This document shows, piece after piece, positions 1 through 8,539 of a DNA stretch of 11,298 nt (position 1 is the first letter of the stretch; each line of letters begins with the position of its first letter). The notes under the pieces were generated by a model, which did not search any database, had not been told where the DNA came from, and saw only the letters and a program-made list of their open reading frames with translations. The stretch is from Legionellaceae bacterium (GTDB lineage Bacteria; Pseudomonadota; Gammaproteobacteria; Legionellales; Legionellaceae). Location: assembly GCA_023266075.1 (NCBI GenBank), contig JAHFRX010000034.1, positions 1-11,298 of the forward strand, read 5' to 3'. The position numbers were made by a program, and so were the translations under genes.

Positions 1-499
1 AACGATATTCTGCATCCGCTAATCTATCCGCGGCAAGACGCGACTCCAGCTTGTCACCCAGCGCTAGCAATTTCTCTTTGGTCATGATATTTTGACCACG
101 TTCACTGACATGATAGTGTTGTACGGGTGTCACAACAATCGAATCCACAGGACAAGACTCTTCACACAACCCGCAATTAATACATTTAAAAATATCAATA
201 TCATACCGTGTTGTATGGCGAGACCCATCCTCTCGAGGCTCCGACTCAATCGTAATTGCCAACGCTGGACACACCGCTTCACACAACTTGCACGCGATAC
301 AGCGCTCCTCACCATTGGGATAGCGTCTTAAGGCCAACAATCCTCGAAAACGTGGCGAAATTGGCGTTTGCTCCTCAGGAAATTGAACCGTAATTTTCTT
401 TTTAAAAAAATATTTTCCAGTTAGCTTTAAACCTGAAAACAATTCCAGCAGTAAGAAACTGCGTACGTAATGCTGTATGTATCGATAAATTTTTATCAT
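1..499 (-). CDS. nuoI: NADH-quinone oxidoreductase subunit I (complex I, 2x[4Fe-4S]); stop codon cut by window edge
   Basis: NuoI is the 8Fe ferredoxin-like subunit of the connecting arm. It carries clusters N6a and N6b, which pass electrons from NuoG to N2 in NuoB. My translation from the ATG at 499 gives 166 residues ending ADAEYR. The next base is T, the first base of a stop, so the protein is complete but its stop lies outside the window. The two cluster motifs are CIACKLCEAVCP (Cys67, 70, 73, 77) and CINCGLCEESCP (Cys106, 109, 112, 116), with the family signature RYPNGEERC just before the first. The length and C-terminus match the short NuoI type of alpha- and some gammaproteobacteria, not the longer E. 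coli form. The start is uncertain: in-frame ATGs also lie at 511 and 520. The one at 520 overlaps the nuoH stop as TGATG, which suggests translational coupling. I chose 499 because MIKIYRYIQHY resembles the usual N-terminus of the family. Confidence 0.95.
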   Translation of the reverse strand, partial: MIKIYRYIQHYVRSFLLLELFSGLKLTGKYFFKKKITVQFPEEQTPISPRFRGLLALRRYPNGEERCIACKLCEAVCPALAITIESEPREDGSRHTTRYDIDIFKCINCGLCEESCPVDSIVVTPVQHYHVSERGQNIMTKEKLLALGDKLESRLAADRLADAEYR

Positions 500-519
500 G
501 CGCTTGCTCATTCGATTCA

Positions 520-1542
520 TCAAAACCATGGTTTTACATGCGTAATCACCATTCCGGCCGTCACAATAATCCAAACAATCGTCACGGGAATCAGTACTTT
601 CCAACCCAGACGCATCAATTGATCATACCGGTAACGAGGAAAAGTGGCTCTTATCCAGATATAAACAAATAAAAAGAAAGAGATCTTAGCAAGTAGCCAT
701 ACCAATCCTGGAACAAAATAGAAAAAAGTGCTCAGTACAGGCACGCCCTCAAAAGGAGATAACCAACCACCTAAGAAAAGCAAAGAAAGTAAGGCTGAAA
801 TGAGGATCATACTCGCATATTCAGCTAAGAAAAAGAGCGCAAAACCTATTCCCGAGTACTCAACATGAAATCCTGCAACAATTTCAGATTCTCCTTCAGC
901 TAAATCAAAAGGTGCACGATTTGTTTCTGCAATACCTGCAATCCAAAAAACCATAAACAACGGTAATAAAGGAACACACCACCAATGTAAGAGGCCACCC
1001 TGCTGTGATTGCACAATATCTGTAAGATTCATACTCCCGACAGCAAGCAATACACCGACCAACGCGAATCCCATCGCAATTTCATAAGAAATTGTTTGTG
1101 CGGCACTTCGAAGTGCTCCCATGATGGCATATTTTGAATTCGACGCCCAACCCGCAATTAATACGCCATAAACACCAATAGAGCTCATGGCAAATAAATA
1201 CAACACGCCGGCATTAATATTCGCAAGTACCATGCCCTCTGAAAAAGGAATCGCGGCCCAAGCCGCTAAGGCAGGTGTTAGCGCAAATAGAGGTGCCACC
1301 ACAAATAAATAAACATTTGAACGTGTGGGGAGAATGATTTCTTTGGTAATCAATTTAATCAAGTCGGCAATTGGCTGTAAAAGCCCTCTAAAGCCTACAC
1401 GATTCGGTCCTATACGCACTTGAATATAACCAATGACTTTACGCTCGACATAAATTAAATATGCCACGGTCAATAACAGTGGAAGTACGATCACAAGAAT
1501 CTTGATGACCATCCAAAGTAGTAGGCTAATGTCATGAAGCAT
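520..1542 (-). CDS. nuoH: NADH-quinone oxidoreductase subunit H (complex I membrane subunit)
   Basis: NuoH (ND1 homologue) is the membrane subunit that joins the peripheral arm to the membrane arm. It forms much of the quinone channel and the start of the proton-coupling path. The 340-residue protein has the usual length and about eight hydrophobic segments, the first at about residues 8-31. Family signatures are present: YVERK at 31-35, RIGPNRVG at 43-50, the acidic quinone-channel loop with ETNRAPFDLAEGESE at 206-220, and RATFPRYRYDQLM at 298-310. The acidic loop glutamates are intact. The start lies 12 bases downstream of the nuoG stop, with a modest AGG ribosome site that overlaps the end of nuoG. 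The stop TGA shares its last base with a possible nuoI start. Nothing is truncated or odd. Confidence 0.98.
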   Translation of the reverse strand: MLHDISLLLWMVIKILVIVLPLLLTVAYLIYVERKVIGYIQVRIGPNRVGFRGLLQPIADLIKLITKEIILPTRSNVYLFVVAPLFALTPALAAWAAIPFSEGMVLANINAGVLYLFAMSSIGVYGVLIAGWASNSKYAIMGALRSAAQTISYEIAMGFALVGVLLAVGSMNLTDIVQSQQGGLLHWWCVPLLPLFMVFWIAGIAETNRAPFDLAEGESEIVAGFHVEYSGIGFALFFLAEYASMILISALLSLLFLGGWLSPFEGVPVLSTFFYFVPGLVWLLAKISFFLFVYIWIRATFPRYRYDQLMRLGWKVLIPVTIVWIIVTAGMVITHVKPWF

Positions 1543-1554
1543 AGCAGTACCTAT

Positions 1555-3906
1555 TTAGCATTTAATCGAAATTGCAGCAAACGCATGACCTAAATCAATT
1601 GTCTCAGGCCAAGCATTTGCCACCCAAACTGCACCTTTCGCGATACGCTCATCACGTTGGAGCGGCAATGTTATCTCAATATCACCCTGAGATACAGTAG
1701 CAACATCACCCAATTTTAAAGCGCTCGCAGTAGCAGGATGTATTCTGATGCACACAGCATCCGCTGCGGCAGACGCTTGTAACGCACTTGCATGACGCAC
1801 AATGGCATCAACACGATACAATGGCCATACACCGATTCTATCTAATACATCCAATCGTTTGAACAAAGACTCTGGGTAAAATAATGCTGCTGTTTTAGGA
1901 GAAGCCACCGTCAACTCATCTTTCAAAGCACCCAATACCGCCTCACTCGAATCAAAATCAAAGCCTGAAACATGAAAAAGATTACCCAAAACACGCAAGA
2001 CTTTCCAAGCGGGTCTTGCTTCTCCAATAGGTGATACAACACCTCGAACTGTTTGCCAGGTCAAATCAACATTAATGTAAGTTCCCGATGTTTCTGCAAA
2101 AAGACCGATGGGTAAAATCACATCGGCATATTCTTGAATAGACTCATGCATAAAACCCGTTAAAGCGACAACAAATTCTGCAGCAAGCATCGCCTGTCTT
2201 GCTTGATGTGGATTTGAAAAATCACACGCAGGATCAACATTTAGTAAAAGATACGCTTTAGATTTCTTTTCTAACACTCGCTGTACATCTAAGCCGGATG
2301 TCTCAACGTCAACACCCCCCGCGGCACGGTGCGGCAGTGCACCTGCGACCCAAGCTCCGGCACTGTTCGCCCCACTCGTAAAATGTAGGCTACGTGCACC
2401 ACTTAAACGAACTATCCACGCTAACAATGTACGTAATACCGCAGCTTCTGTGTGATTTTCAAATAATGCGCCAGTCACGATACAGGCATTTGGCTTTTTC
2501 AATGCTTTCGCCATTGCTTTAACCTCTGCATCTGGCTTTAATCCCGTCAACAACACCTTTAATTCCACTGGAATTTCATCTTTTTTGCTGATCAGCGCCA
2601 ACACTAACGTCGCGAGCTGTGTTGAAAAATCACTTGGCGACACTAATTGATGACCTGCCAAGGTCACATGTAAATCATCTTGGACCGGGTTAATTGCGTA
2701 AATCGATGCACCATTTTTCTCGGCTTTTCGTACTCTCACTGCTGCAAGTGGTACTTCTCGTGATACCTGACAACCTATAATCAATATCGTATTTTGCTGC
2801 TCCAATGCAGCAAAAGTCAGCATACTCGTTGGCATCATCGATTGATACGCTTCATCTCGAAAATCAGTCTGTTGCAGGCGATGATCAATATTATTGACAC
2901 CTATGCCACGCATCAATTTTTGTAACAAATAATACTCTTCTACCGTTTGAGACATTGAGGTAAGGGCCGCCACCTCACTCGCTCCATGCACTGCAAGTAC
3001 TCGTGAAATCCCGTCTATCGCGTGCTGCAACGCTACTGGCCAGTCCACCGAGATCCATTGTCCATTTTTCTTAATCATTGGCGTTGTGGCACGTGCTTTA
3101 CTATTCATACCCAGGTAACTAAATCGATCTCTGTCTGACAACCACGTTTCATTGATAGATTCACACTCCCTTGGCACGACACGCATCACGTGATTTCCAC
3201 GCACATGAAGATGAATGTTTGAACCTAAGCAATCATGTGGTGCAACACTATCGTGCTGCGTCATTTCCCAAGGTCTTGCCGTAAAACGATACGGCTTGGA
3301 AGTCAATGCGCCAACTGGGCATAAATCAATAATATTCCCAGAAACTTCAGATTGCATGCTGTGTTCAACATATGTGCTAATCTGAACATACTCGCCACGA
3401 CCAATACCACCCAGCTCAGGCAAGCCAGCAATCTCCTCACCAAATCGCACACAGCGCGTACAATGTATACAACGTGTCATTTCTGTTGCAATGAGCGGAC
3501 CTAAATTATCATCATCCACAGCACGCTTTGTCTCCGTGTATGTCGAGCTTGAGTGACCATATCCCATCGAAACATCTTGTAGCTCGCACTCTCCTCCTTG
3601 ATCACAGATAGGGCAGTCTAATGGATGATTAATCAATAGAAAATCCATCACAACTTGCTGTGAGCGAATAGCCGCTGGCGATTGTGTAAACACTTTCATT
3701 CCATCCGTAATAGGCGTCGCGCAGGCAGGCACAGTCTTACGTGAGCCTTCAAGTTCAACAAGACACATCCGACAATTTGCCGCAATAGACAATTTCTTAT
3801 GATAACAAAAGCGCGGAATATGAATATTCGCCTCATCCGCAACTTCAATGATCATTTTACCGCTTTCGACGTCGAACTTTTTGCCGTTAATTTCAATGGT
3901 TGCCAT
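1555..3906 (-). CDS. nuoG: NADH-quinone oxidoreductase subunit G (complex I 75-kDa-type iron-sulfur subunit)
   Basis: NuoG is the largest subunit of the peripheral arm. It takes electrons from cluster N3 of NuoF and passes them to NuoI. The protein has 783 residues. The N-terminal ferredoxin fold carries N1b (Cys34, 45, 48, 62). A His-Cys segment carries N5 (His94, Cys98, 101, 107), and N4 is held by Cys146, 149, 152 and 196. From about residue 220 a degenerate molybdopterin-oxidoreductase-like domain fills the rest. The extra N7 motif of E. coli and Thermus (CxxCxxxC plus a distant Cys) is absent: the matching stretch reads HDCLGSNIH, as in mitochondrial-type subunits. The open frame extends to an ATG at 3948, but MATIEINGKKF at 3906 is the better start: it begins the ferredoxin domain directly and has AAAGG 9 bases upstream. 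It overlaps the end of nuoF by 14 bases. Confidence 0.97.
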   Translation of the reverse strand: MATIEINGKKFDVESGKMIIEVADEANIHIPRFCYHKKLSIAANCRMCLVELEGSRKTVPACATPITDGMKVFTQSPAAIRSQQVVMDFLLINHPLDCPICDQGGECELQDVSMGYGHSSSTYTETKRAVDDDNLGPLIATEMTRCIHCTRCVRFGEEIAGLPELGGIGRGEYVQISTYVEHSMQSEVSGNIIDLCPVGALTSKPYRFTARPWEMTQHDSVAPHDCLGSNIHLHVRGNHVMRVVPRECESINETWLSDRDRFSYLGMNSKARATTPMIKKNGQWISVDWPVALQHAIDGISRVLAVHGASEVAALTSMSQTVEEYYLLQKLMRGIGVNNIDHRLQQTDFRDEAYQSMMPTSMLTFAALEQQNTILIIGCQVSREVPLAAVRVRKAEKNGASIYAINPVQDDLHVTLAGHQLVSPSDFSTQLATLVLALISKKDEIPVELKVLLTGLKPDAEVKAMAKALKKPNACIVTGALFENHTEAAVLRTLLAWIVRLSGARSLHFTSGANSAGAWVAGALPHRAAGGVDVETSGLDVQRVLEKKSKAYLLLNVDPACDFSNPHQARQAMLAAEFVVALTGFMHESIQEYADVILPIGLFAETSGTYINVDLTWQTVRGVVSPIGEARPAWKVLRVLGNLFHVSGFDFDSSEAVLGALKDELTVASPKTAALFYPESLFKRLDVLDRIGVWPLYRVDAIVRHASALQASAAADAVCIRIHPATASALKLGDVATVSQGDIEITLPLQRDERIAKGAVWVANAWPETIDLGHAFAAISIKC

Positions 3907-5182
3907 TGTGTCTGACCTTTGAATGTTTATGCTTAATAAAATAGTCAAATTCTTCGTAAAAATGCTTTACAAAGCTTTGTACAGGCCAAGCTGCCGCCTC
4001 GCCAAATGCACAGATAGTGCGCCCTTCGATGTTATTCGCAACATTCACTAATTTCTCAACATCACCGGGCTCAGCATGCCCTGAGATAATTCGATGTAAC
4101 AAACGGACCAACCAACCCGTGCCCTCACGACACGGCGTGCACTGTCCACAGGACTCTTCCATGTAAAATTCAGAAATACGATATAAGGCATCGACCATGC
4201 ACGTTGTCTCATCCATAATGATAACAGCGCCAGAACCTAATCCTGAGCCTGCTTTTTGGATACTGTCATAATCCATATCCAGGGTCATCATCACGTCTCC
4301 TGGTAAGACAGGCATAGACGTGCCTCCTGGGATCACGGCTTTTAAACGTCGACCACCTAACATCCCCCCTGCAAGCTCAAGAAGTGTTTTAAACGGTGTG
4401 CCTAAAGGAATTTCGATATTGAGCGGTTTATTAACATGCCCACTCACACTAAAACACTTTGTACCACCATTATTAGGTTTACCAAGACCGAGGAACCAAT
4501 CAGCACCTTTCTCTAAGATGACGGGCACCGAGGCAAATGTTTCCGTATTGTTAATCGTTGTGGGCTTACCATATAAGCCATGATTAGCAGGAAAAGGGGG
4601 TTTAAACCGTGGTATCCCTCTTTTTCCCTCAAGAGAATTCAACAGTGCCGTTTCTTCACCACAAATATAAGCACCAGCGCCTAAATGATTATATAAGTCA
4701 AAATCAATACCAGAATCTGCAATGTTTTTACCCAACAAACCTGTCGCATACGCTTCTTTGAGTGCATCTTCAACGCGCACATAAGGTTCCCAAAATTCGC
4801 CACGAATATAATTATACCCAACGGCCGCACCAATCACATATCCGGCAATCGCTATACCCTCAATCAATTGATGTGGGTTATAACGCAGAATATCTCTATC
4901 TTTACATGTACCAGGCTCACCTTCATCTGAATTACATACGACATATTTATCGACAGGAGCGTTTCGATTCATGAAGCTCCACTTTAATCCCGTAGGAAAG
5001 CCCGCTCCTCCTCGACCACGCAGTGCTGATTTTTTCAAAGCGTCAATAATCATTTCTGGTGGTGTTTTTTCTTTTAGAATTTTCCGCCAAGTGCTATAGC
5101 CACCTAACGCCTCATAAGTACTCAACGCCCACGGTGTCTCGAAATTGAGCGTTCGATAACACACTTGATTGATTTCAATCAT
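3893..5182 (-). CDS. nuoF: NADH-quinone oxidoreductase subunit F (NADH- and FMN-binding)
   Basis: NuoF is the entry point of complex I: it binds NADH and FMN, and cluster N3 takes the electrons onward. The 429-residue protein has the glycine-rich nucleotide-binding stretch RGRGGAGFPTG (55-65), the FMN region NSDEGEPGTCKDR (84-96) and GAGAYICGEETAL (168-180). The N3 ligands are in SCGQCTPCR, with Cys345, 348 and 351 plus Cys391 in TICAFGEAAAWP. All four are intact. The start at 5182 has a good ribosome site (AAGGG, about 8 bases upstream) in the 21-base gap after nuoE. The end overlaps nuoG by 14 bases. The wording GTCKDR resembles mitochondrial and alphaproteobacterial homologues. No anomalies. 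Confidence 0.98.
   Translation of the reverse strand: MIEINQVCYRTLNFETPWALSTYEALGGYSTWRKILKEKTPPEMIIDALKKSALRGRGGAGFPTGLKWSFMNRNAPVDKYVVCNSDEGEPGTCKDRDILRYNPHQLIEGIAIAGYVIGAAVGYNYIRGEFWEPYVRVEDALKEAYATGLLGKNIADSGIDFDLYNHLGAGAYICGEETALLNSLEGKRGIPRFKPPFPANHGLYGKPTTINNTETFASVPVILEKGADWFLGLGKPNNGGTKCFSVSGHVNKPLNIEIPLGTPFKTLLELAGGMLGGRRLKAVIPGGTSMPVLPGDVMMTLDMDYDSIQKAGSGLGSGAVIIMDETTCMVDALYRISEFYMEESCGQCTPCREGTGWLVRLLHRIISGHAEPGDVEKLVNVANNIEGRTICAFGEAAAWPVQSFVKHFYEEFDYFIKHKHSKVRHNGNH
3916..3920 (-). promoter_or_regulatory. Ribosome binding site of nuoG
   Basis: The minus strand reads AAAGG 9 bases before the ATG at 3906. It lies inside the 3' end of nuoF. It favours the 783-residue nuoG start over the in-frame ATG at 3948. 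Confidence 0.6.
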
Positions 5183-5203
5183 GCTTTAACCCTTCTTACG
5201 GTT

Positions 5204-5704
5204 TTACTCATATTGCGCCAAAATCTCATCCAATTGTTCAGGAGAGAGATGCTCATGATATGTCTTATTAATCTGCATCATGGGTGCATTCACACAAGCC
5301 CCAAGACATTCTACACGCCGTAACGTGAAACGCCCATCGGTCGTTGTCTCTCCAAGTGAAATGCCCATTTTTTCTTCTAGTGCCTGCACAATCGCATCGG
5401 ATTTTCTGAGTTTACAAGAGATATTCGTGCAAACATTTACCACATGTCGACCCACAGGTGCCTTCTCATACATCGTATAAAATGACGCCACTTGGTACAC
5501 CGCAATAGGATGCATTTCCAGATAATCAGCAACAACGTTCATCAGCACCTCCGTCACATAACCATGCTCTTCTTGAACGACCATTAAGGCACGCATCACC
5601 GCAGATTGCTTTTCTGTGACTGGATATTTTGCAATCCAATGATCAATTTCAGCGATGCCTGCTGCTGAAACATATTGATGAATTAATTTTACTGAATCAG
5701 ACAT
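5204..5704 (-). CDS. nuoE: NADH-quinone oxidoreductase subunit E (24-kDa-type [2Fe-2S] subunit)
   Basis: NuoE pairs with NuoF in the NADH dehydrogenase module and carries the off-path cluster N1a near FMN. The 166-residue protein has an N-terminal helical part (about residues 1-80) and a thioredoxin-like [2Fe-2S] domain. Its ligands are Cys92 and Cys97 in VCTNISCKLR, and Cys133 and Cys137 in VECLGACVNAP. The motif HPIAVYQVASFYTMYE before the cluster domain is typical of the family, and the length is normal. The ATG at 5704 is preceded by AGAAGG within the 21-base gap that follows nuoD. Confidence 0.98.
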   Translation of the reverse strand: MSDSVKLIHQYVSAAGIAEIDHWIAKYPVTEKQSAVMRALMVVQEEHGYVTEVLMNVVADYLEMHPIAVYQVASFYTMYEKAPVGRHVVNVCTNISCKLRKSDAIVQALEEKMGISLGETTTDGRFTLRRVECLGACVNAPMMQINKTYHEHLSPEQLDEILAQYE

Positions 5705-5725
5705 GTTTCGACCTTCTCTTCATCA

Positions 5726-6979
5726 TTATCGGTCAATCTCACCGAATACAATATCCTGGCTTGCTAAAATAGCGACACCATCCGCAAGCATATGCCCACG
5801 CACCATTTCATCAAAACCGGCCAAATGTGCAAACCCTGGCGCACGAATTTTCATACGATACGGTTTGTTCGCACCGTCCGAGACAAGATAAATTCCAAAC
5901 TCACCTTTAGGCGCTTCAACCGCTGAATATACCTCACCTTCAGGCAAACTAAATCCTTCTGTAAAGAGTTTAAAATGATGAATCAGTGCCTCCATATCAT
6001 GCTTCATTTCAGCACGTTTTGGCGGTGTTACCTTATGACAATCAGACTTGATTGGACCAGGATGTTGACGCAACCACTCAATACATTGTCTGATAATACG
6101 ATTTGATTGACGCATTTCTTCCACACGAACCAAATAGCGTGCATAGCAATCCCCTGATTTTCCTACCGGAATATCAAAATCAACGGTATCGTACGCTGCA
6201 TAAGTTTGTTTTTTGCGCAAATCCCAAGCAATACCGGATGCTCGCAACATCGGACCAGTAAACCCCCACGTCAATGCTTGCTCAGGCGAAACCACACCGA
6301 TATCTACGGTACGCTGCTTCCAGATACGATTATCTGTGAGTAACGTCTCATACTCATCCACACATCGCGGGAAACGCTCGGTAAAGGCCCACAGAAAATC
6401 TAACAAGCTGCCCTGACGATGTTCGTTCAGTTGATCAACTTCGCGCTCACTGTGCCAACGTGACATTTGATATTGCGGCATCGTATCTGGTAAATCGCGC
6501 GCAACGCCACCAGGTCGATAGTACGTCGCATGCATTCTAGCGCCCGAAACCGCCTCATAACAATCAAATAAATCTTCACGCTCTCTAAAACAATACAAAA
6601 AAACGGTCATCGCACCAATATCAATTGCGGTTGCTCCCAACCAAAGTAAATGATTCAAGATGCGTGTCACTTCGTCAAACATCGTACGAATATAGTTCGC
6701 GCGTACAGGAACTTCGATGTCGAGTAGCTGCTCTATCGCGCGGACATAAGCATGTTCATTACACATCATCGACACGTAATCCAGCCTGTCCATATACCCA
6801 ATATTATGCAAATAAGGCTTGGTCTCGACTAATTTTTCAGTTGCGCGATGTAATAATCCGATATGTGGATCAGCCCGCACGATCGTCTCGCCTTCAAGCT
6901 CTAATACCAAGCGCAACACACCGTGCGCTGCAGGATGCTGTGGACCAAAATTCAGTGTGTACTGTTGTAATTCAATCAT
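5726..6979 (-). CDS. nuoD: NADH-quinone oxidoreductase subunit D (49-kDa-type, quinone-site subunit)
   Basis: NuoD forms, with NuoB, the pocket where ubiquinone is reduced. It descends from the large subunit of [NiFe] hydrogenases but has lost the metal site. The 417-residue protein opens with FGPQHPAAHGVLRL and closes with VFGEIDR, both family hallmarks. By spacing to the bovine and Thermus proteins, His19 (in AAHGV) and Tyr68 (in RLDYVSMM) should be the quinone-head residues. That assignment is from memory of the family. NuoD is separate from NuoC here, unlike the fused NuoCD of E. coli. The start overlaps the nuoC end by 8 bases and has the strongest ribosome site I saw in the operon. Confidence 0.98.
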   Translation of the reverse strand: MIELQQYTLNFGPQHPAAHGVLRLVLELEGETIVRADPHIGLLHRATEKLVETKPYLHNIGYMDRLDYVSMMCNEHAYVRAIEQLLDIEVPVRANYIRTMFDEVTRILNHLLWLGATAIDIGAMTVFLYCFREREDLFDCYEAVSGARMHATYYRPGGVARDLPDTMPQYQMSRWHSEREVDQLNEHRQGSLLDFLWAFTERFPRCVDEYETLLTDNRIWKQRTVDIGVVSPEQALTWGFTGPMLRASGIAWDLRKKQTYAAYDTVDFDIPVGKSGDCYARYLVRVEEMRQSNRIIRQCIEWLRQHPGPIKSDCHKVTPPKRAEMKHDMEALIHHFKLFTEGFSLPEGEVYSAVEAPKGEFGIYLVSDGANKPYRMKIRAPGFAHLAGFDEMVRGHMLADGVAILASQDIVFGEIDR

Positions 6980-7661
6980 GGCACACCTCCTTTTTGTCCA
7001 GATAACGATTGTCCTCTCTCACCACACGTGGCACCGTTACGCGTGGCGTAATGTCGACAGGCTCGTAGATGACTTTTTGGTGCGCCGCATCATAACGCAT
7101 CTCAACATAACCACTCAATGGAAAATCTTTGCGAAACGGGTGCCCAATAAAGCCATAATCCGTCAGGATACGACGCAAATCAGGATGTCCTTCAAACAAA
7201 ATACCAAATAAATCATAAACTTCCCGCTCATACCAATTCGCACTTTTCCAAAGTGTATGTATGGAAGGGACAATCAAATGAGATTCATCAAGATTTGTTT
7301 TCACTCGGATACGATGGTTTTTCGTTGTCGACAGAAGGTGATATACGACTGAAAATCTCGGTCTTCTCGTCTCAGAAAGCTGCTCACCTATCGCAACAGC
7401 ACGTGAAAATCCATGCTCCGTTGCCGTATCTGTTTCCCAATCGGATTGACCATAATGTAGATAATCCACGGCAGTCACATCGATGAGTTGATCGCACTGA
7501 AAAGTATTTTTATCTCTCAATGTGGATAAAATCGAAAGCAATGCACTTGACGCGCACGTCAGTGTGATTTCTTGATGTGCATGCACGATGGTACACGTAC
7601 CACCAAATTGCGCCTCAAGCACTTCTACTAACTTTTCTTTTTTTGTCATGTCAGAACCCAT
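6972..7661 (-). CDS. nuoC: NADH-quinone oxidoreductase subunit C (30-kDa-type)
   Basis: NuoC is the cofactor-free 30-kDa-type subunit that packs against NuoD in the connecting arm. The 229-residue protein carries the family signature in its second half: WYEREVYDLFGILFEGHPDL followed by RRILTDYGFIGHPFRKDFPL and then the PVDITPR tail. The first half (about residues 1-100) is the more variable part, as usual. The ATG at 7661 directly follows the nuoB stop TAA with no gap. A second in-frame ATG at 7649 (starting MTKKEK) is equally possible, because neither has a strong ribosome site. The end overlaps nuoD by 8 bases. Confidence 0.96.
   Translation of the reverse strand: MGSDMTKKEKLVEVLEAQFGGTCTIVHAHQEITLTCASSALLSILSTLRDKNTFQCDQLIDVTAVDYLHYGQSDWETDTATEHGFSRAVAIGEQLSETRRPRFSVVYHLLSTTKNHRIRVKTNLDESHLIVPSIHTLWKSANWYEREVYDLFGILFEGHPDLRRILTDYGFIGHPFRKDFPLSGYVEMRYDAAHQKVIYEPVDITPRVTVPRVVREDNRYLDKKEVCHD
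6984..6992 (-). promoter_or_regulatory. Ribosome binding site of nuoD, near-perfect
   Basis: The minus strand reads AAGGAGGTG, a full anti-16S match, a few bases before the nuoD ATG at 6979. It lies inside the last codons of nuoC. It confirms the start and suggests that nuoD does not depend only on ribosomes finishing nuoC. Confidence 0.8.
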
Positions 7662-8138
7662 TTATGCTTCGATCACTGCTCTTTTTTTAATTTTGTTTTG
7701 TAACTGAATAATGCCATATAGCAAAGCTTCTGCTGTTGGTGGACAACCAGGAACATAAATATCAACAGGCACGATCCGGTCACATCCCCGTACAACGGAA
7801 TATGAGTAATGATAATACCCACCGCCATTCGCGCATGACCCCATTGAAATCACCCAGCGAGGTTCGGCCATTTGATCGTACACCTTGCGCAATGCAGGGG
7901 CCATTTTATTACACAGTGTACCTGCAACAATCATCACATCCGATTGACGAGGACTGGGGCGAAAAATAATGCCAAATCTATCAAGATCGTAACGAGATGC
8001 GCCCACATGCATCATTTCAACAGCGCAGCATGCAAGACCAAAAGACATCGGCCACATTGAGCCACTGCGCGCCCATCCCACAAGCTTTTCAACGGAGGTT
8101 GTCACAAACCCTTTTTCTTTAAATTCAGCGACTGACAT
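7662..8138 (-). CDS. nuoB: NADH-quinone oxidoreductase subunit B (PSST-type, cluster N2)
   Basis: NuoB carries N2, the last [4Fe-4S] cluster before ubiquinone. The 158-residue protein has the unusual tandem-cysteine ligation of the family: Cys37 and Cys38 (in LACCAVEMMH), Cys102 (in SMGSCANGGGYYHYSYSV) and Cys132 (in VPGCPPTAEALL). The basic segment FRPSPRQSDVMIVAGTL, which follows the tandem cysteines, is also conserved. The length is normal. The ATG at 8138 is preceded by AGGG about 8 bases upstream, in the 32-base gap after nuoA. That gap shows no terminator. Confidence 0.98.
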   Translation of the reverse strand: MSVAEFKEKGFVTTSVEKLVGWARSGSMWPMSFGLACCAVEMMHVGASRYDLDRFGIIFRPSPRQSDVMIVAGTLCNKMAPALRKVYDQMAEPRWVISMGSCANGGGYYHYSYSVVRGCDRIVPVDIYVPGCPPTAEALLYGIIQLQNKIKKRAVIEA

Positions 8139-8170
8139 TGTATATGCCCTGTATATTCATTTCTAAAAAA

Positions 8171-8527
8171 TTATTCCCAATCCAGCGCACCACGCTTCCA
8201 CTCGTAAACAAAACCGATCACAAGCAGGCTTAAAAAGACCATCATCGCACCAAAACCAAACCCACCTAGTTTGCGTAGTGCAAGCCCCCAGGGAAAGAAG
8301 AAAGCGGTCTCTAAATCAAAAATAATAAATAAAATAGCGACTAAGTAAAATCGTACATCAAACGGGATACGTGCATTTTCAAACTCAGGAAATCCACACT
8401 CATAAGGCGAGTTTTTCTCCGGATCCGGTTTATGTACTGAAAACAAAGAACCCGCGCCGATCATCGCCAAACCAAGTGCCAGACCCATCAAAATAAACAC
8501 AAGTATAGGTAAATAATTGGTTAGCAT
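8171..8527 (-). CDS. nuoA: NADH-quinone oxidoreductase subunit A (complex I membrane subunit)
   Basis: NuoA (ND3 homologue) is a three-helix membrane subunit at the junction of the two arms. The 118-residue protein has helix 1 at about 6-28. A long loop with PYECGF follows (Cys44, the position of the ND3 conformational-switch cysteine in mitochondria). Helix 2 contains FIIFDLETAFFFPW with Asp71 and Glu73, and helix 3 spans about 92-108. The frame stays open to an ATG at 8554, but the start at 8527 is preferred. MLTNYLPILV is the normal N-terminus, and GAAGG stands 7 bases upstream. This is the first gene of the nuo cluster, 32 bases after the tRNA. Confidence 0.97.
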   Translation of the reverse strand: MLTNYLPILVFILMGLALGLAMIGAGSLFSVHKPDPEKNSPYECGFPEFENARIPFDVRFYLVAILFIIFDLETAFFFPWGLALRKLGGFGFGAMMVFLSLLVIGFVYEWKRGALDWE

Positions 8528-8534
8528 AATTTCG

Positions 8535-8539
8535 CCTTC
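8535..8539 (-). promoter_or_regulatory. Ribosome binding site of nuoA
   Basis: The minus strand reads GAAGG, 7 bases before the ATG at 8527. It decides the nuoA start in favour of the 118-residue protein. It sits in the 32-base leader between the tRNA end and nuoA. Confidence 0.7.

Noticed and set aside
1..499. Apparent lack of a complete open frame in the first 500 bases, suggesting a broken nuoI
   Set aside because: Manual reverse-strand translation gives an intact 166-residue NuoI with all eight cluster cysteines. It only lacks its stop codon because the window ends there.
3907..3948. N-terminal extension of NuoG by 14 residues
   Set aside because: It would overlap nuoF by 56 bases. The family starts at the ferredoxin domain, and a ribosome site fits the ATG at 3906.
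5183..5203. Small AACC/GGTT inverted repeat around the nuoF ribosome site
   Set aside because: It has four base pairs only, well within chance, so there is no basis for a regulatory claim.
6625..7211. Two long plus-strand frames (126 and 130 residues) antisense to nuoD and nuoC
   Set aside because: They lie opposite strongly conserved genes, overlap each other in different frames, show no recognisable motif and read like random translations. They are shadow frames.
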